64,000 bases of DNA from VFKI01 sp964647825 (GTDB lineage: Bacteria; Pseudomonadota; Gammaproteobacteria; DSM-16500): assembly GCA_964647825.1 (NCBI GenBank), contig CAZYJL010000005.1, forward strand, positions 62,001 to 126,000, given 5' to 3'. Below are positions 54,386-62,677 of the stretch, piece by piece; the stretch's first letter is position 1, and every line of letters starts with the position of its first letter. Both the position numbers and the translations under genes were made by a program. The notes below the pieces were generated by a model. It was given only the letters and a program-made list of their open reading frames with translations. It was not told the origin of the DNA and did not search any database.

Positions 54386-54410
54386 CCCGCTACAACACAG
54401 GAATTTTTAA

Positions 54411-55289
54411 ATGAACCCAAAAAATCATGGTTATTACCTACCAGCACCAAGCCGTTGGCCAGTTCGCGGATCAATCGCGCTTTTTCTTATTTTTCTTGGC
54501 GCAGCAAATTGGTTGCATAATAAGAGTTACGGCCCTTGGTTATTTGTGCTAGGCGTTGGCATTCTGATTTATATGGTATTTGGCTGGTTTGGTACGGTTA
54601 TTCAAGAAAACCGTGCTGGCCTGCTTGATAATAAACAAGTCGATCACTCTTTTAGAATTTGTATGATTTGGTTTATTTTTTCAGAGGTGATGTTTTTTGG
54701 TGCATTTTTTGGTGCGTTATTTTTTATACGCGCCTTTGCTCTCCCCATCCTTGGCGGAGAGTCAACGCGCGTCATGACAAACTTGGTACTCTGGCCAAAC
54801 TTTTCAGCTTCTTGGCCATTATTAGCAAATCCCTCTCCCTCTCTTTTCATCGCACCTAAATCTGTTATGGAGGCTTGGGGAATTCCAGCAATCAACACTT
54901 TTATTCTATTAACTAGTGGCGTCACTATTACGATTGCACATTGGAGCCTCCTTGCTAACCGTCGTAAAACCATGCTGATATCACAGCTAGCAACAATTTT
55001 ATTGGGTATCAGTTTTTTAGCCTTACAAGTCCATGAATACACAATTGCATGGATGGAAAAAGGATTAACTTTAGGATCAGGTATTTATGGCACAACATTC
55101 TTCATGCTAACAGGTTTTCATGGTTTGCATGTCACTATTGGTACGATAGGCCTATGTGTTATTTTTTATCGCATGCTGCGCAATGATTTTAACGCGCATC
55201 GTCATTTTGCCTTTGAGGCCATTGCATGGTATTGGCATTTTGTCGATGTTGTTTGGTTATTTTTATTCGTGTTTGTTTACTGGTTATGA
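54411..55289 (+). CDS. ctaE: Cytochrome c oxidase subunit III
   Basis: The 292-residue, seven-helix protein matches oxidase subunit III: FRICMIWFIFSEVMFFGAFF with the conserved glutamate, GFHGLHVTIGTIGL, and HFAFEAIAWYWHFVDVVWLF at the end. It binds lipid and protects subunit I. It lies away from subunits I and II, on the opposite strand, separated by the four-heme cytochrome. Its end overlaps the next gene as ATGA. Confidence 0.96.
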   Translation: MNPKNHGYYLPAPSRWPVRGSIALFLIFLGAANWLHNKSYGPWLFVLGVGILIYMVFGWFGTVIQENRAGLLDNKQVDHSFRICMIWFIFSEVMFFGAFFGALFFIRAFALPILGGESTRVMTNLVLWPNFSASWPLLANPSPSLFIAPKSVMEAWGIPAINTFILLTSGVTITIAHWSLLANRRKTMLISQLATILLGISFLALQVHEYTIAWMEKGLTLGSGIYGTTFFMLTGFHGLHVTIGTIGLCVIFYRMLRNDFNAHRHFAFEAIAWYWHFVDVVWLFLFVFVYWL

Positions 55290-55684
55290 TGATAATCACT
55301 ATCACTGCATTTCTTAAGTTTTTACATGTTATCCTTGCGATGATGTTGCTAGGCATTGTGCTATTAAACTGTCTTTCCAGAATGAAAAATAGTCGCCGTG
55401 TGTTTCTACAAATTGGTTTACTCGCTGGAATAACAGGTACTTTACTTATTTATCCAAGGCATTTTACACTTCATACACCATGGATACAGGCAGCCTTTTT
55501 ACTACTGGGCCTATTTCTTGTATTAGTCTTCTTTTTCGCTCCAAAAAGTCAAATAGCCGTTTTTGAATCGACTTCAAACCACCCCAAAGCGGCTTCTGGG
55601 TGGTTATGGTACGCACTGACTCCTATTTTAGCCCTTATCCTGATGATCATTATTCACGACGCGGTGATGAAAACAGCATTCTAA
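55286..55684 (+). CDS. Small membrane protein after subunit III
   Basis: The 132-residue product has four hydrophobic segments and begins MMIITITAFLKFLHVILAMM. The start at 55286 overlaps the subunit III stop by four bases; a longer frame from 55226 would lie mostly in subunit III. The KFLHVILAMMLLGIVLLN pattern recalls small heme-pathway or DUF2269/SirB2-like membrane proteins, but no family was firmly recognised. A role with the oxidase is inferred from coupling. Confidence 0.65.
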   Translation: MMIITITAFLKFLHVILAMMLLGIVLLNCLSRMKNSRRVFLQIGLLAGITGTLLIYPRHFTLHTPWIQAAFLLLGLFLVLVFFFAPKSQIAVFESTSNHPKAASGWLWYALTPILALILMIIIHDAVMKTAF

Positions 55685-55777
55685 TCTTGAGAAAAAATCA
55701 ATCAAATCTGGTGCAAACACTGTAATTCTATTACTATTGCTTAGTTTTCAATTCATCAATAGAAAGATACTTTTTGC

Positions 55778-56239
55778 ATGTTGTATGACTATCTAAAAAT
55801 AGCGCATATTCTAAGCGCCACGCTGGTTGTAACTAGCCTTTTTTACAGTTACCAATTATGGCGATCAATGCGCAGCATGGGAAATTCTTTTCCAATCTTT
55901 AACCGTATTCAAAAACAAACTGTTTTGGTCATTGTCCCCGGCACCCTCATTCAACTTGGCACTGGCTTCACACTCATTAGTCTACAACACTACCCTTTAA
56001 GTGATGGTTGGGTAAGCGCAAGTATTAGCGGTTTCATCGTGATGATTGCTAGTTGGCTTGGATTTATCTACTTTTTATGCGCTGCACAACAAGAACCATT
56101 AAAAAAATCTATGGACAGCAACAAACGTCATTATTTTTACCAAAAAGCACAGTCTATTATGCTGTTGCTCTGCGCACTCGCTCTCTGTGTCATGATTTTT
56201 TCTATGGCAAACAAGGGTGCCTCTCTGCATAGAACGTGA
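55778..56239 (+). CDS. DUF2269-like membrane protein
   Basis: This 153-residue protein has four membrane helices and resembles DUF2269: YLKIAHILSATLVVTSLFYS, a PGTLIQLGTGFTLI segment and a final helix near residue 130. Its function is not known; relatives are often near respiratory genes. It is separated from the preceding gene by 93 bases and from the ccmAB fusion by only seven, so it may be read with the ccm operon. Confidence 0.72.
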   Translation: MLYDYLKIAHILSATLVVTSLFYSYQLWRSMRSMGNSFPIFNRIQKQTVLVIVPGTLIQLGTGFTLISLQHYPLSDGWVSASISGFIVMIASWLGFIYFLCAAQQEPLKKSMDSNKRHYFYQKAQSIMLLLCALALCVMIFSMANKGASLHRT

Positions 56240-56246
56240 TCAATAT

Positions 56247-57599
56247 ATGTCTAACGTAGTCACACATCTGATGATTGATCAAGTAAGCTTTTATCGTGAG
56301 GATGCACCGCTCTTTTCGCCGATTTCGCTAACACTTTATCCTGGTGAATTACTACAAATAACAGGCAATAATGGCTGCGGCAAATCGACACTTTTACGAC
56401 TGATTGCAGGTTTACTGACGCCCGAATCTGGCCAAATCAGGCGCCCAACAATACACTACATTGGCCATACAAATGGCATTCGCAACATGCTAACTGCCCG
56501 AGAAAATCTACAATTAACGGCGGCACTCTGGGATACGGTTATCGATGATCAATTGATAGAGTCTATCCTACAACAAGCTGGCATCTTAAAACTTGCCGAT
56601 ATACGTGCCATCCATTTCTCTGCTGGAGAAGCACGCCGTCTTGCGCTCTCACGTCTCTTATTGCGTCCTGCCGCGCTTTGGCTATTGGATGAGCCAGCCA
56701 CCGCACTCGATCTAGCAGGACAGCACTGGCTAAACGCTTTAATTGAAGCACAACTTGCGCAAAAGGGAATGGTGATTATCGCCAAACATCTTCAATTAGA
56801 AGAAAATACGCCACAAGAAATTCAGTTCAATAACAAATCATTGTCTTTTTCTCTACAAAAAGAAAAAAAACTGGCTCAAATTGAAAAAATAAAAAAATCC
56901 ACCCAACCTCTTATCCAAACAAGCCGACAAGTCAAAAACTTTTTTTTACTCCTTCGGCTAGAAATAACCAGCACTTTACGTGAAGCAGCTGCATGGTCAA
57001 CCCCTCTCTTCTTTTTTATTATGGCAATGACATTCTTTGCATTAGCTACAGGAAACAATAGCCAATTACTTCATCAACTTGCTGGTAGTTTTGTCTGGGT
57101 GACAACGCTATTAGCCATTTTATTGTCTATTGATTCACTTTTTCGACAAGATGCTAAAACGGGTTACATTGATCAAATACTCTGCGCAAAAGAATCGCTT
57201 ATTTGGCCAATTACCTACAAAATACTTGCTCATTGGTTAACTTGTTGTTTACCTTTGATTTTAATCAGCCCACTCGCTGGCAGCATGCTAGGTTTATCCG
57301 TTAACGAGCTTCGCGATCTTTTTCTTTCTTTGCTCTGTGGCACACCTATACTAAGCATGACGGGTGCAGTAGGTGCCGCACTCGTTGCGAATCTACGTAG
57401 TCAAGGATTGCTCTTGCCCATTCTCATCATGCCGTTTTATATTCCACCTCTTATTTTTGGAACCGGAATCATGACAGCTAGTCTATTTCACCAACCAATA
57501 CTCCCTCTCTTTGCCTTCATGGGAGCATTGGTACTGCTTGCTTTACTTAGCACGCCATGGCTCACAGCGCTTGCGTTACGCACAGGAACAGATCAGTGA
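56247..57599 (+). CDS. ccmAB: Fused heme exporter CcmA-CcmB
   Basis: CcmA (ATPase) and CcmB (membrane subunit) work with CcmC and CcmD to release heme-loaded CcmE. Here both are in one 450-residue protein. Residues about 1-205 are CcmA: Walker A GNNGCGKST (near 46), signature FSAGEARRLALSR and Walker B LWLLDEPATALD. After a basic linker, residues about 225-450 are CcmB with six membrane helices and the EITSTLREAAAWSTPLFFF start. No stop or frameshift lies at the junction. The ATG at 56247 is used in preference to a GTG at 56217. Confidence 0.92.
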   Translation: MSNVVTHLMIDQVSFYREDAPLFSPISLTLYPGELLQITGNNGCGKSTLLRLIAGLLTPESGQIRRPTIHYIGHTNGIRNMLTARENLQLTAALWDTVIDDQLIESILQQAGILKLADIRAIHFSAGEARRLALSRLLLRPAALWLLDEPATALDLAGQHWLNALIEAQLAQKGMVIIAKHLQLEENTPQEIQFNNKSLSFSLQKEKKLAQIEKIKKSTQPLIQTSRQVKNFFLLLRLEITSTLREAAAWSTPLFFFIMAMTFFALATGNNSQLLHQLAGSFVWVTTLLAILLSIDSLFRQDAKTGYIDQILCAKESLIWPITYKILAHWLTCCLPLILISPLAGSMLGLSVNELRDLFLSLLCGTPILSMTGAVGAALVANLRSQGLLLPILIMPFYIPPLIFGTGIMTASLFHQPILPLFAFMGALVLLALLSTPWLTALALRTGTDQ

Positions 57600-58321
57600 A
57601 CCTGCATACGCTACTCTCACCACGTTATTTCTATCGCTTTAGTGGCAAACTACTGCCTTTTATGATGACTATTTTTGTACTCTGCTTAATTTACGGTAGC
57701 CTCGATGGTTTATTGATTGCCCCACCTGACTATCAGCAAGGCGATGGTTTTCGGATCATCTATGTGCACGTACCTGCCGCATTTACAGCCATGGCCATCT
57801 ATCTTGTGATGGCAATGGCTGCGCTCTTAACACTCGTTTGGCGGATCAAACTTGCTGCAATTTGTGTGACATGCAGTGCTGCTATCGGCGTATGGTTTAC
57901 TGCGCTAGCACTCATTACTGGCTCGCTTTGGGGAAAACCGATGTGGGGTACATTCTGGATCTGGGATGCACGCCTGACATCTGTATTAATTTTATTGTTT
58001 CTTTATCTCGGCTTGCTGGTTTTACAATCCGTCATTCGCGACCGCGCCGCGCGTGAGCGCACGACTAGCGTACTCGCGTTACTGGGGGCAATTAATCTTC
58101 CTATTATTCACTATTCTGTTGTTTGGTGGCACACGCTTCACCAAGGACCAACACTCAGTCGTTTTGCCAAACCGTCTATTGCACCTATTATGCTGTGGCC
58201 ACTACTTGCTATGATTTTTGCATTTTTGTTGTTCTATGCAGTGATTTTATTACAACGCATGCGTAATCAAATTTTATTACGTGAAATACGTAGTCAATGG
58301 GTAAGGAACATCGTGTCATGA
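57596..58321 (+). CDS. ccmC: Heme lyase component CcmC
   Basis: CcmC presents heme to CcmE. The 241-residue, six-helix protein has the tryptophan-rich motif GTFWIWDARLTS, the histidines IYVHVPAAFTAM and a later HYSVVWWHTLHQGPT. The GTG start at 57596 overlaps the ccmAB stop (GTGA); an ATG at 57557 would lie within ccmB. It ends with an ATGA overlap with ccmD. Confidence 0.94.
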   Translation: MNLHTLLSPRYFYRFSGKLLPFMMTIFVLCLIYGSLDGLLIAPPDYQQGDGFRIIYVHVPAAFTAMAIYLVMAMAALLTLVWRIKLAAICVTCSAAIGVWFTALALITGSLWGKPMWGTFWIWDARLTSVLILLFLYLGLLVLQSVIRDRAARERTTSVLALLGAINLPIIHYSVVWWHTLHQGPTLSRFAKPSIAPIMLWPLLAMIFAFLLFYAVILLQRMRNQILLREIRSQWVRNIVS

Positions 58322-58500
58322 CGCATCTCTACCATTTCCTCATGATGGGAGGCTACGGTTATTTTGTCTGGCCAGCATGGGGCATAACTTTTTTTATCTT
58401 TATTTTTTTATTTGTTACGACACGGCAACAACAAGAACAAACGCTCAAAAAAATTCGAAAATTCATCGCGCTCTCAGAGGATAAAAGTAATACGCCATGA
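58318..58500 (+). CDS. ccmD: CcmD-like small membrane protein
   Basis: This 60-residue protein has a single membrane helix (about residues 16-36; YFVWPAWGITFFIFIFLFV) and a charged tail. It matches CcmD, which binds CcmC and CcmE and is needed to release holo-CcmE. It overlaps ccmC by four bases and the next gene, ccmE, by four. Confidence 0.88.
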   Translation: MTHLYHFLMMGGYGYFVWPAWGITFFIFIFLFVTTRQQQEQTLKKIRKFIALSEDKSNTP

Positions 58501-58925
58501 ATAACACCCAAAAAAGAAAACTGATGTTCACTTTATTCGGCTTTACAATAGCAAGCTGTGCAGTTGGATTAATTCTTTTTGCGTTACGACAAAATATTAA
58601 TCTTTTTTACACACCCAGTGGATTACTCACTGCACATCTCCAAGAAAACCAACCTGTTCGACTGGGTGGCTACGTGAAAACACATAGCGTGCATTATAGC
58701 AGCACGGGAGAAAGTGTTAGTTTTGCAGTGACTGATCATCTTCAGCATATTACTGTGCACTATGCTGGGGTTTTGCCAACATTATTTCGTGAAGGTCAAG
58801 GTATTGTTGTGACTGGTTTTCTCAATAAAAAACATCAATTTATTGCTAATCAAGTTTTAGCAAAGCACGATGAAAATTATATGCCTGCTACGTTAAAAAA
58901 TGCTCTGTCTGGTCGTCGCGCATGA
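58497..58925 (+). CDS. ccmE: Heme chaperone CcmE
   Basis: CcmE carries heme covalently from CcmC to CcmF/H. The 142-residue protein has an N-terminal anchor (about residues 9-30), an OB-fold and the covalent heme-binding histidine H124 in AKHDENYMP. Length is normal. It overlaps ccmF by four bases. Confidence 0.95.
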   Translation: MNNTQKRKLMFTLFGFTIASCAVGLILFALRQNINLFYTPSGLLTAHLQENQPVRLGGYVKTHSVHYSSTGESVSFAVTDHLQHITVHYAGVLPTLFREGQGIVVTGFLNKKHQFIANQVLAKHDENYMPATLKNALSGRRA

Positions 58926-60859
58926 TTCCCGAATTTGGCACGTTTTTTATTATTCTTGCATTATGTTTTTCGATGACACTCATGGGTAGTGCTTGGTACG
59001 CGAAACACGCTACTCAAGAAAAATATCAATTGTCTATATCACTTTACCAACACGCGATTACTGGGCAATTTGTTTTTCTTTTACTTGCGATGCTCTGCTT
59101 AATCATTAGCTTAATCACGAATGATATTACTGTACTTTATGTTCGTGAGCATTCTCATCCAACTCTACCACTTTTGTATCGTATTGGCGCGGCATGGGGT
59201 GGACATGAAGGATCACTATTATTATGGTGTTTAATCCTAACTGGATGGACATTTTTATTTAAATTATTTGGTTCACGTGCATTATCAACTAACTTACGTT
59301 TAACGATTTTTATCACGCTCGGACTTATAAGTACTGGTTTCTTATTATTTTTACTTCTTACATCCAGTCCATTTTTAAGAGACTTTCCACTCGACCAGGT
59401 CATTAGCGCAGATCTCACGCCCGTTTTACAAGACCCAGGTCTTATCTTTCATCCGCCAGTTTTATATACAGGTTATGTTGGCACGGCAATTGGCTTTGCT
59501 TTTGCAATCGGCGCATTATTTGCCGGGGAAATGGAAACATCGTGGTCCACCGCTCTAAAACCATGGGTAATGATACCGTGGGCATTATTAGGTGCCGGCA
59601 TCGTTTCTGGTAGTTGGTGGGCCTATCGTGAATTAGGTTGGGGCGGCTGGTGGTTCTGGGATCCCGTAGAAAATGCCTCTTTACTCCCTTGGCTAGCCGC
59701 AACTGCGCTATTTCATAGTTTACTAGTGAGTAAGCGTGGCGCATTTATGGGATGGAGCTTAGTTCTTGCTTTACTTACTTTTACCTTAAGCTTAATTGGT
59801 ACATTTTTAGTACGTTCTGGTGTTTTGGTTTCTGTACATGCATTTGCAAATGATCCAGCACGTGGGCTTTTTCTATTAATTTTTCTTGCTCTGATTACGC
59901 TTGGAAGTTTTATCTTATATGCAATACGTGCAAAACAATTTTATCGTCCGCCAAATTTTACTTTATTTTCTCGTGAAACATTTTTATTACTGAATACACT
60001 TTTTTTGCTTACTGTTATTTTTACTATTTTAATAGGCACATTATATCCAATTATACTAGATGCATTGCATGCGGGAAAAATTTCTGTTGGTGAGCCCTAT
60101 TTTAATACAATTTTTATACCATTTATGCTATTACTCTTACTCGCCATGGGCGCTGCACCGCATATTCGCTGGCAAAAAGAAGCACCGAGAAAATTTCTTC
60201 ATGATACGCAACTTACTTTACTTTCTAGTTTTTTACTTGCTTTGTTATTTCCTTATTTAACTGGTTTTACTTTCTATTGGAAAACGTTTGCTGGCTTATT
60301 TTTTGCAATCTGGGCACTATGCGCCACACTCGTTTACGCTTATAAAAAATTTAGAAAATCTCATTTGCGTACTAAACCAATGGCGATGATTATTGCTCAT
60401 CTCGGAATAGCAATATTAGCAATCGGTATTATTGTCAATAAATCTTATAGCGCAGAAAGACAATTACGCCTACAACAAGGACAAACAGTTTCCTTAAGTG
60501 GTTACCAATTTCGATTGACGACCGTCACCACAGAAAAAACAGCAAACTATCAAACAATTAATTTAATATTTTCTGTTTACAGGAATAACACAAAAATATC
60601 ACAAAAATTTGTTGGTATACTTACTGCAGAACAACGTATTTTTGATAGTCATCATGAATCACTTGCACATCCAGGGATTTTATATAATCTCTGGCGTGAC
60701 TTATATATTGCACCAGGTAATCGCTGGCCAGATGGTAGCTGGTCTATTCGTATTTATTATCGGCCTTTCGTCCGCTGGATTTGGATAGGTGGTTTACTCA
60801 CTGTCATAGGTGGTTTATTAGCAGTAATTGCTAGAAGAAAAAGAGAAAAAGAGACATGA
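58922..60859 (+). CDS. ccmF: Cytochrome c heme lyase subunit CcmF
   Basis: CcmF attaches heme to apocytochromes with CcmH/I. The 645-residue, roughly fifteen-helix protein has the WWD motif GWGGWWFWDPVENASLLPWL, an early GGHEGSLLLW, conserved histidines (near HPPVLYTGYVG) and a C-terminal beta domain. Length and motif order are normal. It overlaps ccmE and ccmG by four bases each. Confidence 0.97.
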   Translation: MIPEFGTFFIILALCFSMTLMGSAWYAKHATQEKYQLSISLYQHAITGQFVFLLLAMLCLIISLITNDITVLYVREHSHPTLPLLYRIGAAWGGHEGSLLLWCLILTGWTFLFKLFGSRALSTNLRLTIFITLGLISTGFLLFLLLTSSPFLRDFPLDQVISADLTPVLQDPGLIFHPPVLYTGYVGTAIGFAFAIGALFAGEMETSWSTALKPWVMIPWALLGAGIVSGSWWAYRELGWGGWWFWDPVENASLLPWLAATALFHSLLVSKRGAFMGWSLVLALLTFTLSLIGTFLVRSGVLVSVHAFANDPARGLFLLIFLALITLGSFILYAIRAKQFYRPPNFTLFSRETFLLLNTLFLLTVIFTILIGTLYPIILDALHAGKISVGEPYFNTIFIPFMLLLLLAMGAAPHIRWQKEAPRKFLHDTQLTLLSSFLLALLFPYLTGFTFYWKTFAGLFFAIWALCATLVYAYKKFRKSHLRTKPMAMIIAHLGIAILAIGIIVNKSYSAERQLRLQQGQTVSLSGYQFRLTTVTTEKTANYQTINLIFSVYRNNTKISQKFVGILTAEQRIFDSHHESLAHPGILYNLWRDLYIAPGNRWPDGSWSIRIYYRPFVRWIWIGGLLTVIGGLLAVIARRKREKET

Positions 60860-61386
60860 AACTTCGTTATTTATTTCCATTATTTGCAATTTTTCTTATT
60901 GTAATTGCACTATGGCGCGGACTCAATCTGCATGCAGAAACAATTCCATCTACTCTAATTGGTAAACCCGTACCCACTTTTTCGTTGCCCATTTTACCAG
61001 ATACCTCAAAACAACTCACTCAGACGATTTTTTTACATCATGTCAGCTTACTGAATGTGTGGTCAGTAACGTGCAGCGCGTGCGCTGCAGAACATGCTTT
61101 TTTATTACAACTCGCCAATAACAAAACCATCTTACTCTATGGCATGAATTATCATGACAGCCCAGAAGCTGCACGTACATGGTTAATGCGCTATGGCAAT
61201 CCTTATCAAGCTGTTTTGTTAGATACTAGCGGTGATACTGCTATTGATTGGGGCGTATATGGTACGCCTGAAACCTTTATTATTGATAAACATGCCCATA
61301 TTCGTTACCGCCAACTTGGCGCTATGAATGAAACTGTATGGCGTGAAACACTGTTACCTCTCATTCAAAAGTTGCAACAGGAATAG
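60856..61386 (+). CDS. ccmG: Thiol-disulfide oxidoreductase CcmG (DsbE)
   Basis: CcmG reduces apocytochrome c cysteines before heme attachment. The 176-residue protein has an N-terminal anchor (about residues 5-22) and a thioredoxin domain with C73/C76 in NVWSVTCSACAAEH, then GMNYHD and a late YGTPETFIID cis-proline region. The residues between the cysteines (Ser-Ala) differ from the usual Pro-Thr. It is a coupled gene of the ccm operon. Confidence 0.94.
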   Translation: MKLRYLFPLFAIFLIVIALWRGLNLHAETIPSTLIGKPVPTFSLPILPDTSKQLTQTIFLHHVSLLNVWSVTCSACAAEHAFLLQLANNKTILLYGMNYHDSPEAARTWLMRYGNPYQAVLLDTSGDTAIDWGVYGTPETFIIDKHAHIRYRQLGAMNETVWRETLLPLIQKLQQE

Positions 61387-61389
61387 TCA

Positions 61390-61863
61390 ATGTTAAAAAA
61401 AACACAGTATTTATTTAAACAAAAAATACTAATTTTTTTTCTAATCTATTTTAGTCTCTCCTATGCGATGGCATTCGCAGAAATTAAAGACACTTACTCT
61501 TTCCCTACAGAACAACAAACCGTTCGTTTTCAAACACTCACAACCGAATTACGCTGTTTAGTCTGCCAGAATCAGACCTTAGCAGAGTCTGGTGCACCAC
61601 TTGCCAATGATTTACGCAGGCAAATATATAAAAAAATCTTAAACGGTGAATCCAATCAGAAAATCATACACTATTTAACAGATCGTTATGGTGATTTTAT
61701 TTTATATCGACCACCTTTTACATTCAAAACAGCGGCTTTATGGTTAACGCCTTTTTTATTTTTTCTCTGCCTATCATGTGGATTTTTTTATTATTTTCTT
61801 ACCAAAAAAAAAGCTGAGCAAAACAACCATCCTTGCACTATTATTGAGAAAAAACCAGTATGA
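61390..61863 (+). CDS. ccmH: CcmH (Ccl2) apocytochrome thiol reductase
   Basis: This 157-residue protein has a signal/anchor near the N-terminus and the LRCLVCQNQTLAES motif, whose two cysteines form the redox pair with CcmG and the apocytochrome. A membrane helix (about 117-137) follows after DRYGDFILYRPPF. It is the short form; the TPR part is encoded by the next gene, which it overlaps by four bases. Confidence 0.94.
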   Translation: MLKKTQYLFKQKILIFFLIYFSLSYAMAFAEIKDTYSFPTEQQTVRFQTLTTELRCLVCQNQTLAESGAPLANDLRRQIYKKILNGESNQKIIHYLTDRYGDFILYRPPFTFKTAALWLTPFLFFLCLSCGFFYYFLTKKKAEQNNHPCTIIEKKPV

Positions 61864-62222
61864 ACGGTATGAAAAAATTTATTTTTTATTTTATATTTTT
61901 GACTATCTCAGTAATTTTATATGTTTTTTTCGGAAATTTTCTTGGTGAAAAAAAATGGTTATCACATGGTAAAGAACATTATGCCTTAATGAAGACCATT
62001 GACGAATTAGGCGGCATTGACACTATCACACAAAAAATCGAGGAACGTCTTACAAAAAATCCTAATGATGCCCGCGGTTGGATAATCCTCGGAAAAATAT
62101 GGCTCGCTGAAAAGAAATTTTCTCTTGCCAATACTGCATTTAAAAAAGCACAGCAACTTGAACCTGACAATCAAGAAATAAATACTTTAATTCAATTATC
62201 GGAAAAATCTTCACACCAATAA
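61860..62222 (+). CDS. ccmI: CcmI-like TPR protein
   Basis: This 120-residue protein has one membrane helix (about 5-26) and a TPR region (NPNDARGWIILGKIWLAEKK and TAFKKAQQLEPDNQEINTL) that would bind the C-terminus of apocytochromes and hand them to CcmF/H. It is shorter than typical CcmI. It is the last gene of the ccm operon; a palindromic element lies 28 bases downstream. Confidence 0.85.
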   Translation: MNGMKKFIFYFIFLTISVILYVFFGNFLGEKKWLSHGKEHYALMKTIDELGGIDTITQKIEERLTKNPNDARGWIILGKIWLAEKKFSLANTAFKKAQQLEPDNQEINTLIQLSEKSSHQ

Positions 62223-62250
62223 ACCATTCTTTTTTTAACAAATTAAAATC

Positions 62251-62435
62251 GTAATAGCTCAGGTAGTTAAGCATTGTTAACTTGACTGCATAACACAGGT
62301 TCCGCAGAGGCATCACTTCATCGAAGCAGCGCCCTTTCATGTTTCATGAAGCGAATTTTCATTGCTAAAATACAACCTGCTGTTGGGTGACTGCGGTCAG
62401 TCAAGTTAACAATGCTTAACTACCTGAGCTGTTAC
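62251..62435 (+). mobile_element. Palindromic miniature element, copy D
   Basis: This 185-base intact copy has 38-base inverted ends with one mismatch, starting GTAATAGCTCAG and GTAACAGCTCAG. The arm-specific part is GTAGTTAAGCATTGTTAA. The interior matches copy A, including the hairpin CTTTCATG...CATGAAGCG. Flanking 8-base segments agree at only six positions, so no firm target duplication is claimed. It would form a large hairpin after ccmI. The next gene starts 242 bases on. Confidence 0.88.
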
Positions 62436-62608
62436 TAAAAATTAAAAAATCTATTTGTTCTCAAAATGTCCAAAAAAATAATATTATTTTTTAAATAGGG
62501 TCATCTCATCATTTCTTTTGTTTTAAAAGAATAATCAAACATAAGCACTTTTTGCTTAGCACAAAATAAAATCAAACTTTTTAAAAAACACCAAACAAGC
62601 TCTAGACT

Positions 62609-62637
62609 TTGACGTAAAAGCCTGCTAGTTGTATTAA
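62609..62637 (+). promoter_or_regulatory. Sigma-70-type promoter for the cyclase-like gene
   Basis: TTGACG (62609-62614), a 17-base spacer and TATTAA (62632-62637) fit the housekeeping promoter consensus. The start codon lies 40 bases downstream, after an AGAAGGAGAA ribosome binding site. No PmrA-like site was seen here. Confidence 0.65.
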
Positions 62638-62677
62638 AAACACATGCACGCCTTTACACACCAGAAGGAGAATATCA

